This document shows, piece by piece, positions 48,001-58,758 of a DNA stretch of 64,000 nucleotides. Below the pieces are notes generated by a model, which saw nothing but the letters and a program-made list of their open reading frames with translations, did no database searches and was not told where the DNA came from. The stretch spans positions 107,001 to 171,000 of the forward strand of contig JAVXUO010002077.1 of NCBI GenBank assembly GCA_033065855.1. Direction: 5' to 3'. A program made the position numbers and the translations under genes. This DNA is from Escallonia rubra. Its lineage: Eukaryota > Streptophyta > Magnoliopsida > Escalloniales > Escalloniaceae. The stretch's first letter is position 1. Every line of letters starts with the position of its first letter.

Positions 48001-51000
48001 GCTAACTATGTTACATGGACCCTTCACTTTGGGGTGAAGGGGCAGTGTCCAGACGACACGACCTTGACACGGGTACGGGATTCGTGTTGGACCTTTTGGA
48101 TTGAGAACGGACACGGCTGATGTCTCTGTCGCTAGTTAGAGGATGAAGAAGATTCTTGGGCAACTTTTAATTTGGATGAAATGAACAAGGAAAATCAAAC
48201 TTAACAATTTTTTCTTCTTTGTTTTTCATCAAATTAATGAATGAAATCCTTAAATTGATTGATATTTGTCATTGTGTATTGGTTGCATTTGTTTGTCAAT
48301 TGCGTTGCAGAAGAAAGAAGAAGAAAAGTGGCTGGAGACGGAAGAGGAGGAGAGTGGCTGGAGACAAAAGAGAAGGAGAAGCAGTAGGAAGAGGAGGAGA
48401 GTGGCTGGAGACAAAAGAGAAGGAGAAGCAGAAGATGGAGGAGGAGAAGCAGCAGAAGGGAGAGAGGGATTTCTCTGTAACATTACCTCAAGAGACGCAC
48501 AAACTTGTCTTGCAAGTTGAAATGAGGACTTAGGTGGTGTTTTCATTCTGCCAGACCATTTTTTTTTTTTTTTGGGGCCGTCTTATGTGTCAGAGGCCCA
48601 GAACCACACATGCAAGTTTTCCTACATGTGGCACCATCCCTGTGATGGGATGCAAAACATGGCCTCTTAATTATTCTTTCAGCCTTTTAACTATTGTGGC
48701 GGGGGAGGGGGGGGGGGGGGGGGGCTCTAGGGGATCTAGGGCTAATAGTTGGAAACTTTTTTTTATTTTTTGGTAGAGTTGGAAACTTTTTACAATATCT
48801 CCAACTATGCTAAAAATCTAAAATATGTTACTTTTGACAATGACAGCTCAAATTGTGAATTCATAAATCTTTTCAAAATATATTCATTAATGTAAAACTC
48901 GGGAAAAAATGTAACTCAACATTCACATTGTGTATAAAATTGCACTTTATTTTTTACGTTGTGTTACACTTCTGACAATGGCAGCTCAATTTTTAAATCC
49001 ATAAATCTTTTTAAAATATATTCGTCAGGAAAAAATGTAATTCAACATTCACATTGCGTATAAAATTGCATTTTATTTTTTACGTTGTGTTACACTTCAC
49101 TATTGCCACTATAATTTAGTCGCTCTTTTTAATTCGCGCTATTCATAAGTTTTACGAGCAATTTTTAAGTGACAATCATAATAGAAATGATCAAAAAAGA
49201 GTGCAACTATAAATCTTTTACCAGAATGTTTGACTCGTGTACTTAGATTCTTAGAAAGAGAAAACTTTGACAAGCACATTATAATATTGTACATTTTTTG
49301 TGTCAGAATTATTGAGGCAGTCCCATTCCCATGATTGATTTTTCTATGCCATAGCTACCAAAAAAATATTGCTTTACGTAGTATGTGGTCAAACAACAAC
49401 AATAAGGTTTTATAATACAACTATTGATATACTTAGCGTTAACGATATATGGCATTTGTGGTACAAAAGAGTGGTTTAAATATGGAACATAAATGTTTTT
49501 TTCAAATATAGTGGAATATACTACCAATGAAAAATCTAAAATATGCGTTGATATACAAATGACTTAGCATCAAATAATTACGTGCCTTATCATTTGAACT
49601 TTTGATATTTAGGAAAAATATTTTGTTACAAACAACTTCTTATGTTATAGATGTGTATACTCTCTGTGTAGGTATATGTGTATGGATGTGTGTGTTTGTG
49701 TTTATGTATCCATATTAATATGTATAGTTCTATTTTTAAAAAAAAATTAGATTGTAAACTCAAATTTATGACAACTCTCACTTTCCAACAGCTTTTATCG
49801 TAATTAATTGAAGTTAAAGCTAAATAAAACAACAAAGCTTTCATACATTATATAGAATAGATTAACCGCGATACAGCGAAAAAAATTGATTAACTTTGAT
49901 AAAACAACGAAAGAACAAGAAATTCCGAGATTTATCAGCTTAAAAGTAAAAATTACCCATAGTGGAATTGCAAAAACTCTTGCTACAATCATGTTATGCA
50001 AGAAATTGCCAACTAATTAGGTATTTTATTACAATGAGATCTTTTTGTCTATAGTAATATCTTTTTCATCATAGAACTTCGTAGATTAATATGCAATTAT
50101 AAGTTATACAATCCCATAAGTTATATCAATTGAGTCGTGCGGGAAGCTAATATTGTTCACTGCTATCTTCATCACTTCACAGTTCACGCCACTTCCACCA
50201 CTTTTACCCCCACATCTACCACCATTATTACGCTACACCCGCCATCATCGCCACACTACTGTCAGCACCACACAACCACCTTCACCACACTGGTGACCAA
50301 CACCTCCATAGTCACCACAACTATCACTATAATACGTTACATTACCACCACGGCCACCATTATTGTCACTATCACCACCCCTCGACTGCCATTGTCGCTA
50401 CTGCCTCCACACCATGTTCTCACCACCGTCGCTACCAACGCCGTCGCCAGTGACTCTTTAATACCACCACCGCCGCCACCACCTTATCCATCGCTAGACT
50501 GCCCACCACCACCACCACTGCATCACCACTGTCACCAACACTATTACCAGCGACTTTCGAATACCACGAGCACCGTTACCATCACTAGACCGCCCAACAC
50601 CACCACTATTAACGCGACACCATCACCACCACCGCTAACGACACTGCTGCCACCATCACCAACACTAGCGACACTTGAAGAACAAAATCGCCACTACCTC
50701 GTTACCATCATTAACACGAAGACCGCTAACATTGCAGTTTGCTACCCCACCACTTAATGCCACTCCACACTGATCACTTTCACCAAAGTGCCGCTACACC
50801 ATAGTTTCAATGTGATTATAACTCGCATGTCGTTGCCAATGCGTGTCCATAGATAAAACGGATATATACTCATGTAATTATACTCCCATCTCATTAACAC
50901 TATTATTTTTAGTGATGGAATTTAATCATAGTAGAATAATAAGAACTATAAATGCAACTATGACATTACACAAGGAGATTGTGTCATTGAAGTATTAGTA

Positions 51001-54000
51001 TAGTTTACTAAAATTATTAAAGTTTTATAAGGGACTAAAATTTTGGAACAAAGAATTTCACGATTAACTAGAGTCAAATTAAAATTAAATTAGATAATTT
51101 TGGATATAACCATTAAATTTAATTTGCCTTGAAAAAAAACTTTTTTGGTTGCAATTATATTATGAAGCCTACTTTCTTACCTATGCACCTCACCCCCACC
51201 CTAGCATTCTTAGCAAACAATTCGGTGGCCAAACAATACTATCTAGTAGAGTAGATCAAGACTTGACCTGACTATTTGAACTAAAGCACATAAATGAATT
51301 ATCATCAAACAAGTAATATAGAAATCTACTAGGAAAAAACAGAGTTGTCTAAGTCAGCAGACTTAGGTTCCCAACAAGAAAACAATGATGGACTTAAACA
51401 AACCAAGCCTTTCCCTTTCCGCCCAAATCACACCATAAAGCCACTAGTCTGCTTTCTTATTCACTCTACGTCTCTTTATCCAACTTCCAACCAAAACAAC
51501 ATACACAGAGGAAAATCTAGTGTACGCACAGAGGGAGAGAAACTGGTGAAAGCAATACTACAAGAAAATCACAGCACAAAGGTAATATTGGTTTTGATTT
51601 TTCCTTTTCTACACTCAATCTCTTCTTCTCTTAGGATAGACAGTATGTCTTCATCTTCATTTTCTACATTCAAGTGTATATTTCCATAAGAAACTCCTAA
51701 TCTTCTCTCTCTTAAGGATAGACAGTAAGTCTTCATCTTCCTTTTCTACATTCAAGCATATATTTCTATAAGAAACTCATAGTCTTTTCTCTTTAAGGGT
51801 ACAATATGTCTTCGTCTCGATCAACTGTGAAGGGTAAAGGCAAGGCTGTGTTGCGTCCCTCACAGATTCAACTCGAGGGTTTTGATGAATCACCACTATG
51901 GAACCATGTGAAAGTCACCGGTGGTGCCGCGCTGGTGGAGGTGACGATAGGCATTGGATGTGCAATTACTGCTACAAGAAGGTAATTGGTTCATACTCAA
52001 AGGTGAAGGGCCATCTGTTGGCCATCCCTCTTTGTGGAGTTACTGCATGCAAGAATTTGAGTGCAAAGATCATGAAAGCCATAAAGAAAGAGCATGATGA
52101 CGCCGAAAGAAGGAAGAACATACATATTTTGGAAGCAAGAAAACAGGCCGATTACCTCACATTACCTGATAGATCAGATTTGTTACAAAACAAAAAACAC
52201 AAGGCAAGTGGCCCTCTAGAGAAAGCCTTTAACGTGGTGGAAAGAAATATTGCCGATAAAAGAGCAGCCCGCATCTTTTATGCTTTTGCTTTGTCGTTCA
52301 ACTTAGCTAGGTGCCCTTACTTTAGAAAATATTTTCAGACACTTGTTGACAGCAACATAGCAGGCTACTCTCCACCATCTTATGACATGCTTTGCACTAT
52401 TTTGCTTGCACAAGAAAAAGCACACATTCTTCGCAAGTTGCAGCCCATAAAAGATACGTGAAAGAAGAAAGGAACATCATTGTGCTCTGATGGTTGGTCG
52501 GATAGACAAAGGAGGCCTCTCATAAATATGATGGCTGCGAATGCTGGAGGAGCTATGTTTCATAGTGCAGTTGATGCAAGTGGAATTATTAAGGATGCAA
52601 ACTATGTACTAAGCTTATTTCTCCCTGTGATAGAGGATATTGGAGAAGCGAATATTGTTCAAATTCTTACTGACAATGGAAGCAACTTCAAAGCTGCTAG
52701 GCAGATGATAGAGGAGATGTATCCTCGCATTTTTTGGACACCATGCGTTGTCCATAGTCTGAATTTAGCGATTAAGAGCATGCGTGATCCTTCAGAAAAA
52801 TCACCTCAATATTCAGAGACTAAATGGATAGCTGAACTAGTTAATGATGTCCAAAGCATAAGAAACTTTATTGTTAACCACGGTATGGCGCTATCAATTT
52901 TCAATCGCTGCTGCGATTTAAGTTTGCTAAAGGTTGCTGAAATAAGGTTTGCTTCAAGTATTGTCATGGCAAGGCGTTTGAGAGATGTGAAGCTAGCATT
53001 AGAGAAGATGGTTATGGATTCTAGTTGGAAGACCTACCAAGGCGATGGAAAGAGCCCAATAGAAATCAAAGCTCAAGAAGTGAAGCAATACATTGTCAAT
53101 GATACTTGGTGGGATAAGCTGGAATTCTTCTTGAGCTTTACAGAACCATTAATGGACATGTTAAGGGCTGCCGATACCGATGCGCCAGTGCTACATCTAA
53201 TCTATGACATGTGGGATACAATGATCGAGAAAGTGAAGTTAATAATCTTTGAACAAGAAGGAGAGAACTTAATCACAGGTAAATCAGCTTTTTTTTATGT
53301 CATCCACAATGTTTTGGAGGCTAGATGGAACACAAGCAACATTGTTGCATTGTAAGGCACATTCCTTGGTTCCAAAGTACTACAGTGTTGTGTGGATTGA
53401 ATTAGGAACTAACGGAACTAACGAAACTGAGAGAATATCCCCTCACGAAGATCAAGAGGTGTCAATGAATAGGATGAAATGCTTCAAGCGGCTTTTACCA
53501 AATCAAGAAGATATTCGGAAAGCTTGTGTCGAGTATGGTGCATTTTCAAGTGGCTCTGGCTATTTCAACCAAGCTCATGTCATTGAGGCAAGAATGTACG
53601 AAGAACCGATATCGTGGTGGGCTAATCATGGTTCTTCTACACCATTGTTGCGATTTTTGGCGTTCAAGCTACTCTCATAGTCCGCATCATCATCCTGCTG
53701 TGAGAGAAATTGGAGCACATATTATGTGATTCAAAGTATCAAAAGGAACAAACTGGCAACAAGCAGAGCTGAGGATTTAGTGTTTGTTCACTACAATTTT
53801 CGACTTATGGCTAGGAAAAAGAAGGCATACACTGAGGGAGCTACAAAGTATTGGGACCTATGTAAGTTCTTTGGCTAAATTCTTTTATCTATTTAGAAGA
53901 CTCAACATTGATCAAGCATTTGTTAAGAGTATACTGAAATTTTACATGGTTGCAATCTTTTGTAGGTGGAGACAAGTTCGATATTGATGGACACGCATTG

Positions 54001-56541
54001 ACTGAGCTAGCAGAACTATCCCTGGGTGAACCAAAGATTGAAGCGGTCACCTTTGATGACAATGTGGAGAGATAACCAATAGAAGTTGACGAACTTGGAG
54101 CTCAAAATTTGGATGTTGATACACAGTGGGGATGAAATGGAGTAGGCTTCTCAGTTCTCACTGCTGCAACAAGAGATAGCAGCAGGTTTTATCATTTTTT
54201 GCATGTGATACCTGAGAAGTGAAGAACTGAAGATTGATAATCTTTTGTGTGTTATAACTTACAATTTATAACTAATATACCTTTTGTGTCCATATGACCA
54301 TATGGTCCATATCTGATCTTTCACTTAAACTTTTGTAACTCTGAAATGATGATATTTAATATATGCTTTGATGTTTATCTTTTAATAAACTCAGGCATTC
54401 TAATTTCTAAAATAACTCAGTGTAAGATGCTGAGTGCTGATCTGTTATTCTATCTCTAGTATTATTGTGTTTATCTTTGATTTGGTAATGCTCAGCAAGT
54501 TCCAAGTTCAAAAACTTGAGAGTTAAAACTGGTCAAGTCAATTTTATGGTGCAAGAAGGTGCATGTGAGTGTAAGTCTTGTTCTCTTCGGCTTAGTAGCT
54601 TAAAGTATCTAATTCTAATCATAGTATGAAATATCACCACGCCATCTATGATCTAACATCATTATTTGATTTATTTCAAAATGAAAACATACAGCTCAAG
54701 ATGAAGATCGCTAGCTGAGTGATCGTTTGATCAATTATCAGAAACCGACTGACAAGTGACAACAACAACTTAGCAACAGCCAACAGGTACTTTGCCACCC
54801 TCTCCAATAGTGCAATTTAATAAATATCTTAATGCTCTACGCCTCTACCTCACATTCCTAGCATTCTATATAGAATATTTATGCATAGTAATTAGTTATA
54901 GATGGTTTTTAGTAACGCACTATAGTAGGAATATAAATGTATTATAAATATTACGTACAACGTGTCCCCGTACCCGTGTCTAACTTTTGGACGGTGTCCA
55001 CGTATCCTAGAATTTTGAAAATAGGCGAGTCCGACACTCGGACGCGCATCCGATCCGGACACCGACACCAAGTCCATGTAACATAGACCGCTAAATATTT
55101 GTAATGGGCATGTTTATATCAGTTTCAAGCACCTTCCGCCCTCGTGAAAAAGTAACATGGTGGTGCAAAATCCCTAAAAACAAGTCGAAAGTAAAAGATA
55201 AACGGCTTTCATCTCTTCCATCCACCAAGATTTAATCAACATCAATTGCCTCTTCACATTTATTGTCGTCCGAACCTGCATCATCAACCTCTTCCCTGCA
55301 CACGCTTATCAATTGAGAGATTCGTTTTCTATGTTAGATTGCCTTTGTCGAAGAGCCCTGTCTCCCTCCCAGTTAGGCATAAGTCGATTGGGATGCAATC
55401 TACCATTGGGATTTGCCCTAGTCTTCCGATTAATACTACAACCCTAACTTATCCTAACATTCGATCATGACCCCCAATTTAAGTTTAAAAAAAAATTAGT
55501 TTTGCCCCGTAGGTGATAAGGTGTCGGACACTTCGGTGTAAGGTGTCCAAAACGGGTGTCCGGTAATCAAAAATAATAAAAATATTCGGACACTGAGAGG
55601 TGTCCAACACATGGCTGAAGGTGTCCAAGGGGTGTCTGGGTGTCGGTAGTTGTCGGACACAATACCTAGAAGAGGTGTTTATGCTTCCTAGATTACGAGA
55701 GGGGAGACGAGGAGCCACAAAAAGAAGTTCTCCTTTTCCATTTAACTTTTGGGCTTGACAGGCTTTCCAGATCAGAAACTGCTAGACTCCGTCATAAACA
55801 GCATTCCAGATCAGGAATTCACCTACCAATTCATGTCGAGCTAGACTAAGGGAATCGAATCAGCTATGGGAACCATTAAAATGCACATTTTGACAAGATT
55901 GAAGCAACAGAAACATAAGAAGATGCGCGAAACACCTCCGTGCATTCAATGTAACAAGCACCACCACCTTTCCGTTCATAGACAATTCGCAAACTCTTAC
56001 TGTTAGGCTCCAAATTGGTCTGAACGCTTACTGAGAAAAGGAAATGGCACTGACGCTAAACTTCTATAACTCCGTGCACGGTCAATAAGGGGTTCGACAG
56101 CAACCACTCCAAAAAAAATTGACGCAGCGCTGGACAGCTCAATTTACAATAGATGTTTAATAAACCACAATCCCGTAAAATTCTACTAGTAGATACGCAG
56201 ATAGATAGGTAAAGAAATAAGAGTACGCAGATTGTATGCACGTGATTAAAACAGATGGATTTAAGGAATTCGCACCGTATCTAGCCCATAGCTGAGGCTC
56301 GGTCCCGCTGCATTCACGAATCAAGATGGGCAATTTAGGGTTCAACGTCTTGAGATCTTTGTAATTATTCTCAACGAATGCCCTGTCAAACAAACAAATT
56401 ACACCGCAAATTGCAAAAGCAATATAAACCACAAGAGTGAAGCAAAAAGGGAAACCTAGCAGATGAGCTCCCGGGTGAGGATTGGCAGAGGAGAATACGA
56501 AGCTCTTTCAGGTTCTTCGAGATATGGGACCTCCACGCCAT
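45061..56541 (-). CDS. NDUFA2: NADH dehydrogenase 1 alpha subcomplex subunit 2 (complex I B8 subunit)
   Basis: Three coding exons on the minus strand, 56541-56456, 56382-56276 and 45164-45061, give 297 bases and 98 residues, the usual plant length. The protein starts [20 protein letters not shown], continues [20 protein letters not shown] and [15 protein letters not shown], and ends with [20 protein letters not shown]. It has the thioredoxin-like fold of the B8 family, with the paired Cys at 19 and 53. It is a nuclear-encoded accessory subunit of the mitochondrial complex I matrix arm. Phases match at both junctions: AG/G restores Arg and G/AT restores Asp in ARYD. The second intron is 11,111 bases long and full of transposons, some on the opposite strand. 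No stop or frameshift is present, so the gene may still be active if the long intron is spliced. Confidence 0.85.
45170..46855. other. Intronic sequence without recognisable element
   Basis: Mixed AT-rich sequence of the NDUFA2 intron. The 89-codon frame at 45404-45673 shows no domain. Confidence 0.4.
46858..47508. repeat. Pair of about 230-base direct repeats resembling LTRs or a TRIM element
   Basis: Copy 1 (46858-47094) and copy 2 (47284-47508) share CAGATTAGATGT, TCTAGAAGGTTCTAGAATAT, GGAAAGGTCTCTTTTG and AGAGTT.ATGAATA. Copy 2 has TATAAATAAG (about 47449), like the TATA region of a Copia LTR, with a leader-like stretch after it. The repeats are only 425 bases apart, which suits a miniature terminal-repeat element or a local duplication. 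A unit containing TTTAGTAGTCACTATATTCC is itself repeated (about 47230 and 47325). Confidence 0.55.
47095..47135 (-). mobile_element. Helitron 3' terminus
   Basis: On the minus strand the hairpin CCCGTTGCAACGCACGGG is followed by TATCAAG, the terminal CTAG and a host T. This is the 3' end signature seen at 8035 and 20218. The rest of the element would extend to higher coordinates; its 5' end was not located. The termination point coincides with the end of direct-repeat copy 1. Confidence 0.65.
47515..47890. other. Intronic spacer
   Basis: No gene or repeat end seen. CCTAAACCCTAACCCTAGC at about 47720 is a short telomere-like or telo-box sequence. Confidence 0.4.
47895..48135. repeat. GTGTCC/GGACAC-rich dispersed repeat, copy 1
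   Basis: The segment is dense in GGACACCG, GTCCGACACCGACAC and related motifs and contains ATGTTACATGGAC. The same vocabulary appears at 54955-55090 and 55500-55680, and CATGTAACATAGAC is shared in reverse complement. It looks like a dispersed element of low coding content, whose open frames on the minus strand are by-products. Confidence 0.6.
48300..48470. repeat. Purine-rich GAGTGGCTGGAGACAAAAGAGAAGG tandem units
   Basis: A unit containing GAGTGGCTGGAGAC occurs three times in a GA-rich context (about 48328-48440), giving Lys/Arg/Glu-rich frames. No domain is encoded. Confidence 0.7.
48540..50155. other. Intronic AT-rich spacer
   Basis: Includes T and G homopolymers (about 48557-48574 and 48702-48724) and two related segments at about 48860-48975 and 48998-49100 (shared ATTCACATTG.GTATAAAATTGCA). 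No gene. Confidence 0.5.
50160..50750. repeat. CAC/ACC trinucleotide-rich block
   Basis: An imperfect CCACCA array with spacers such as CTATCACCACC gives a 206-codon Thr/Pro/His frame on the plus strand. The composition, not selection, explains the open frame. Confidence 0.75.
50760..51800. other. Sequence upstream of the hAT pseudogene
   Basis: AT-rich up to about 51300. Then 51580-51790 holds a duplicated leader-like stretch: TCTTCATCTTC(A/C)TTTTCTACATTCAAG occurs at about 51650 and 51730. This may be the hAT 5' UTR. I could not place the terminal inverted repeats. Confidence 0.4.
51806..54075 (+). pseudogene. Broken hAT transposase (BED finger, DUF659, RNase H-like, hAT dimerisation)
   Basis: From an ATG at 51806 ([20 protein letters not shown]) the order of hAT domains is complete. 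A BED-type zinc finger is at about 51950 ([20 protein letters not shown]). DUF659 starts at about 52480 ([20 protein letters not shown]), followed by [13 protein letters not shown] and [12 protein letters not shown]. The C-terminal dimerisation motif [12 protein letters not shown] is at about 53690. A last exon, 53966-54075, encodes [17 protein letters not shown] and stops at TAA. It is disabled by a frame change near 51.92 kb, TGA at 52459-52461 where Trp is usual (KDTWKKKG), a frame change near 53.34 kb, and TAG at 53678-53680 where Gln is usual. It lies inside the NDUFA2 intron on the opposite strand. It is of the large BED-DUF659 hAT group of plants. Confidence 0.88.
54080..54950. other. 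hAT 3' region and intronic spacer
   Basis: Sequence after the hAT stop, probably its 3' UTR, then AT-rich DNA. The hAT right end was not identified. Confidence 0.4.
54955..55090. repeat. GTGTCC/GGACAC-rich dispersed repeat, copy 2
   Basis: Contains ACGTGTCCCCGTACCCGTGTC, GGACGGTGTCC and GACACCGACACCAAGTCC, followed by ATGTAACATAGAC. Related to the segment at 47895 in the opposite orientation. Confidence 0.6.
55500..55680. repeat. GTGTCC-rich dispersed repeat, copy 3
   Basis: Repeated GGTGTCC and GTGTCGGACAC words about every 20-30 bases. It shares vocabulary but little order with the other two copies. Confidence 0.5.
55685..56270. other. Intronic sequence next to the NDUFA2 donor
   Basis: No repeat or frame that I can support. 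It directly follows exon 2 on the minus strand. Confidence 0.4.
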
Positions 56542-56660
56542 TTTGCCCTTGTCGCTTGATCTCCTTGCTTTGTTATGCAGACTCTGCGGTTTGTAAATGC
56601 CAAGGGGAAGGACCTGCCTGGCTGCTTGCTATCTTCTTCCTTTCTTTCTCTCTCCTTTGT
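56542..56660 (-). promoter_or_regulatory. NDUFA2 5' UTR and probable promoter edge
   Basis: On the minus strand the leader before ATG (context GGCAAAATGG) is open and moderately GC-rich, and is followed upstream by a CT/GA-rich stretch (56640-56660) common near plant transcription starts. No TATA box is obvious. Confidence 0.45.
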
Positions 56661-56664
56661 TAAA

Positions 56665-57400
56665 GGCAACTTGTATTTTTTAAGTAAAAACTTGGATGAC
56701 TAAAAAAAAAAAATATTAGAAATTTGTTTTGAGCGGTATATAAACTTATAAATCTTTATTTATATTTTGTACTAGTCAAATATCTCTATCCACCGGTTAC
56801 TTGATAAAAATCCGTGCCTAACATATAAGATTGGAAACTTTAAGTGGAATGATTTTATTTATTAAAAAATGCGTTAAACTATTTGGTAAATTAAAAAAAA
56901 AATATATGTATTTATTCTACAAATTTATTCATTTTACTAGAGTTATATATTTATTTACGTAATTTTACAATTGGTGGTGATGACGATGGTGATCGAGTAA
57001 TAACGGTGATGACAGCGGAATGTGCTAATGACGGTGGTACACTAAGATGTAGTTCTAAAAATTGTGGTGGTGGTGGCAGACAACGACTGATGGTCGTTGT
57101 GGCTGTTGTAATGTGGTGGACATGACACGGTGGTGGAGTTGGAGGTGTCCTCGTGGTCGTGATGGTGTTGGTGGTGGTTATGGTGTTGGTAGTGGCGAGG
57201 GCTAATTCATGGTAATCGTGGTAGTGACGACAAAAGGGACATAGTAATAATTGAAGGTGCAGCTAAACGATTAAAGTTTAAAATTTTCAATGATTTTAAT
57301 TTAAGTATGTTTGATAACACATAATGTTGTATCACGTAGCAAATTAGTTCTTGCCAAAAAAAAAAAAAACTTTTAAGTGATGATAGACTTACTTAATACT
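56665..57400. other. Spacer with GGTGGT-rich block
   Basis: AT-rich sequence around a GGT/GTGG-rich block at about 56970-57230, similar in composition to those at 38720-39130 and, on the opposite strand, 50160-50750. Confidence 0.5.
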
Positions 57401-57517
57401 TATCAGGAGATGATCCGTTAATCGCGCAGGCAACTTCAGCTAAGTTGCTTGTAGCAAACGGTCATTTTGACCAAAATGCCCCCAGATAAATGTCCTTTTT
57501 ATGGAATAGTGTCCGTC

Positions 57518-57600
57518 CGCTACATGATGTAGCGGACGGCTTTTTGACTTGACTTATAGTCAGCCAAAAGTCGTTCGCTACATTATGTAGCGGACGGGCC
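57518..57600. repeat. Hairpin-forming palindromes near the left end
   Basis: GTCCGCTACATGATGTAGCGGAC and TTCGCTACATTATGTAGCGGAC flank a short loop region and are also complementary to each other, so both small and large hairpins can form. Confidence 0.8.
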
Positions 57601-57710
57601 TTTTCTGCCAACATGTCACATCTGTTCCTTTATCGTCCGCTATATTATCTGGCGGACGGGAAGGCAGTTTGTCTTTATCTAAATTCTTACCCATCCACTA
57701 GATAATGTAG

Positions 57711-57718
57711 CGCGCGCG

Positions 57719-57769
<51 letters not shown>

Positions 57770-57770
57770 G
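57711..57770. repeat. CG/CA/TA compound microsatellite
   Basis: A CG run, a CA run and a TA run in succession lie next to TAATGTAGCG, as at 22622-22709 beside the sister element. Confidence 0.9.
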
Positions 57771-58758
57771 GAAAAATCTTAATTTCGTAAGTCTTATTCT
57801 TCTTCATTATCTTCCCAGCGGCGCTAAGAAGTAGATCTACAATTTGTGTGTCTTCAAACTCTTAAATCCTCCAAAGAATTCCTTAAATCATCCAATTAAT
57901 TACGTAAGTTTCACAAACCAATGCTTTATTTGCGTATAAACTTGAGTTTGTGAGTATTGCGCATGATTTTGATGATATGTAATGTATAAATAGATATGGG
58001 GAGCTGTTCTGTTGACCGCGCGAGAAACTTGAGTTAAGTTGCCCGCCCGATCTGACCGTCCATACGCGATTTGTGGACGGTCCAGATTTTTTTTTACATT
58101 TTTGTATGTACGTCCGCTACATAATGTAACAAACGATACTTTTGACAAAATTCCCTCTGCAAATAAGCAAAGAATAGTCTCAATACAGTTGTCCACTACA
58201 TTATGTAGCGGACGACTGTTCTCCTTGTCTCGTCTGGCGTTTTCATTCTTAATCTCCTTAGAGCACAACATCAAACATGTCCTCCTTGCCCCTCCTCTTA
58301 TTTGACTCTAAAACACTATTTCAGAAACATCTAACAACTGCTCAAAGCTCTGTGCAACTACATCAAACCTAAAGGTTCAAAATTTTGAGACTTGAATTGA
58401 AATCAAATCAAGTGGGTATGATGCAAATCTGAAACTCATTTGGAATTTACGTTTTTCTTTGACTTTGAAAGCATGAAATGACTTCACACATCTCTTTAAG
58501 AATAAACTTTTGTTTCGAGATTCAAACAGATCTGGTGCAAGACATGGTAAGCTCAACCCCCCCCCCCCCTCCAAAACACTAATTTACATGAAGATATGTT
58601 GTATTGGTTTCATCAGAATAATTTTTTTTTTCACAGCTTCATTGCCTTATGTATGTATGTATATAGATGAGGTATTATACATGTGCTAGCATTGGCAAAG
58701 CTAGATTTGCCAATGGTATTTCCAAACTTGATATTTTTGTATAATTTCAGTCGCAAAA

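Larger units (their letters stand above)
45165..56275 (-). other. Very large, transposon-filled intron 2 of NDUFA2
   Basis: The donor is TACG/GTGCG at 56276/56275 and the acceptor TGAACAG/AT at 45165/45164. The intron holds a Helitron 3' end, a local duplication of LTR type, GTGTCC-rich repeats, a CAC-rich block and a broken hAT transposase on the opposite strand. A plain spacer of this size between exons of a 98-residue protein is exceptional for plants with typical introns of a few hundred bases. Confidence 0.75.

Noticed and set aside
50137-50757. A 206-codon open frame with a start codon, the longest uninterrupted Thr/Pro frame in the window
   Set aside because: It consists of imperfect CAC/ACC repeats with no domain, and the same composition appears elsewhere on other strands.
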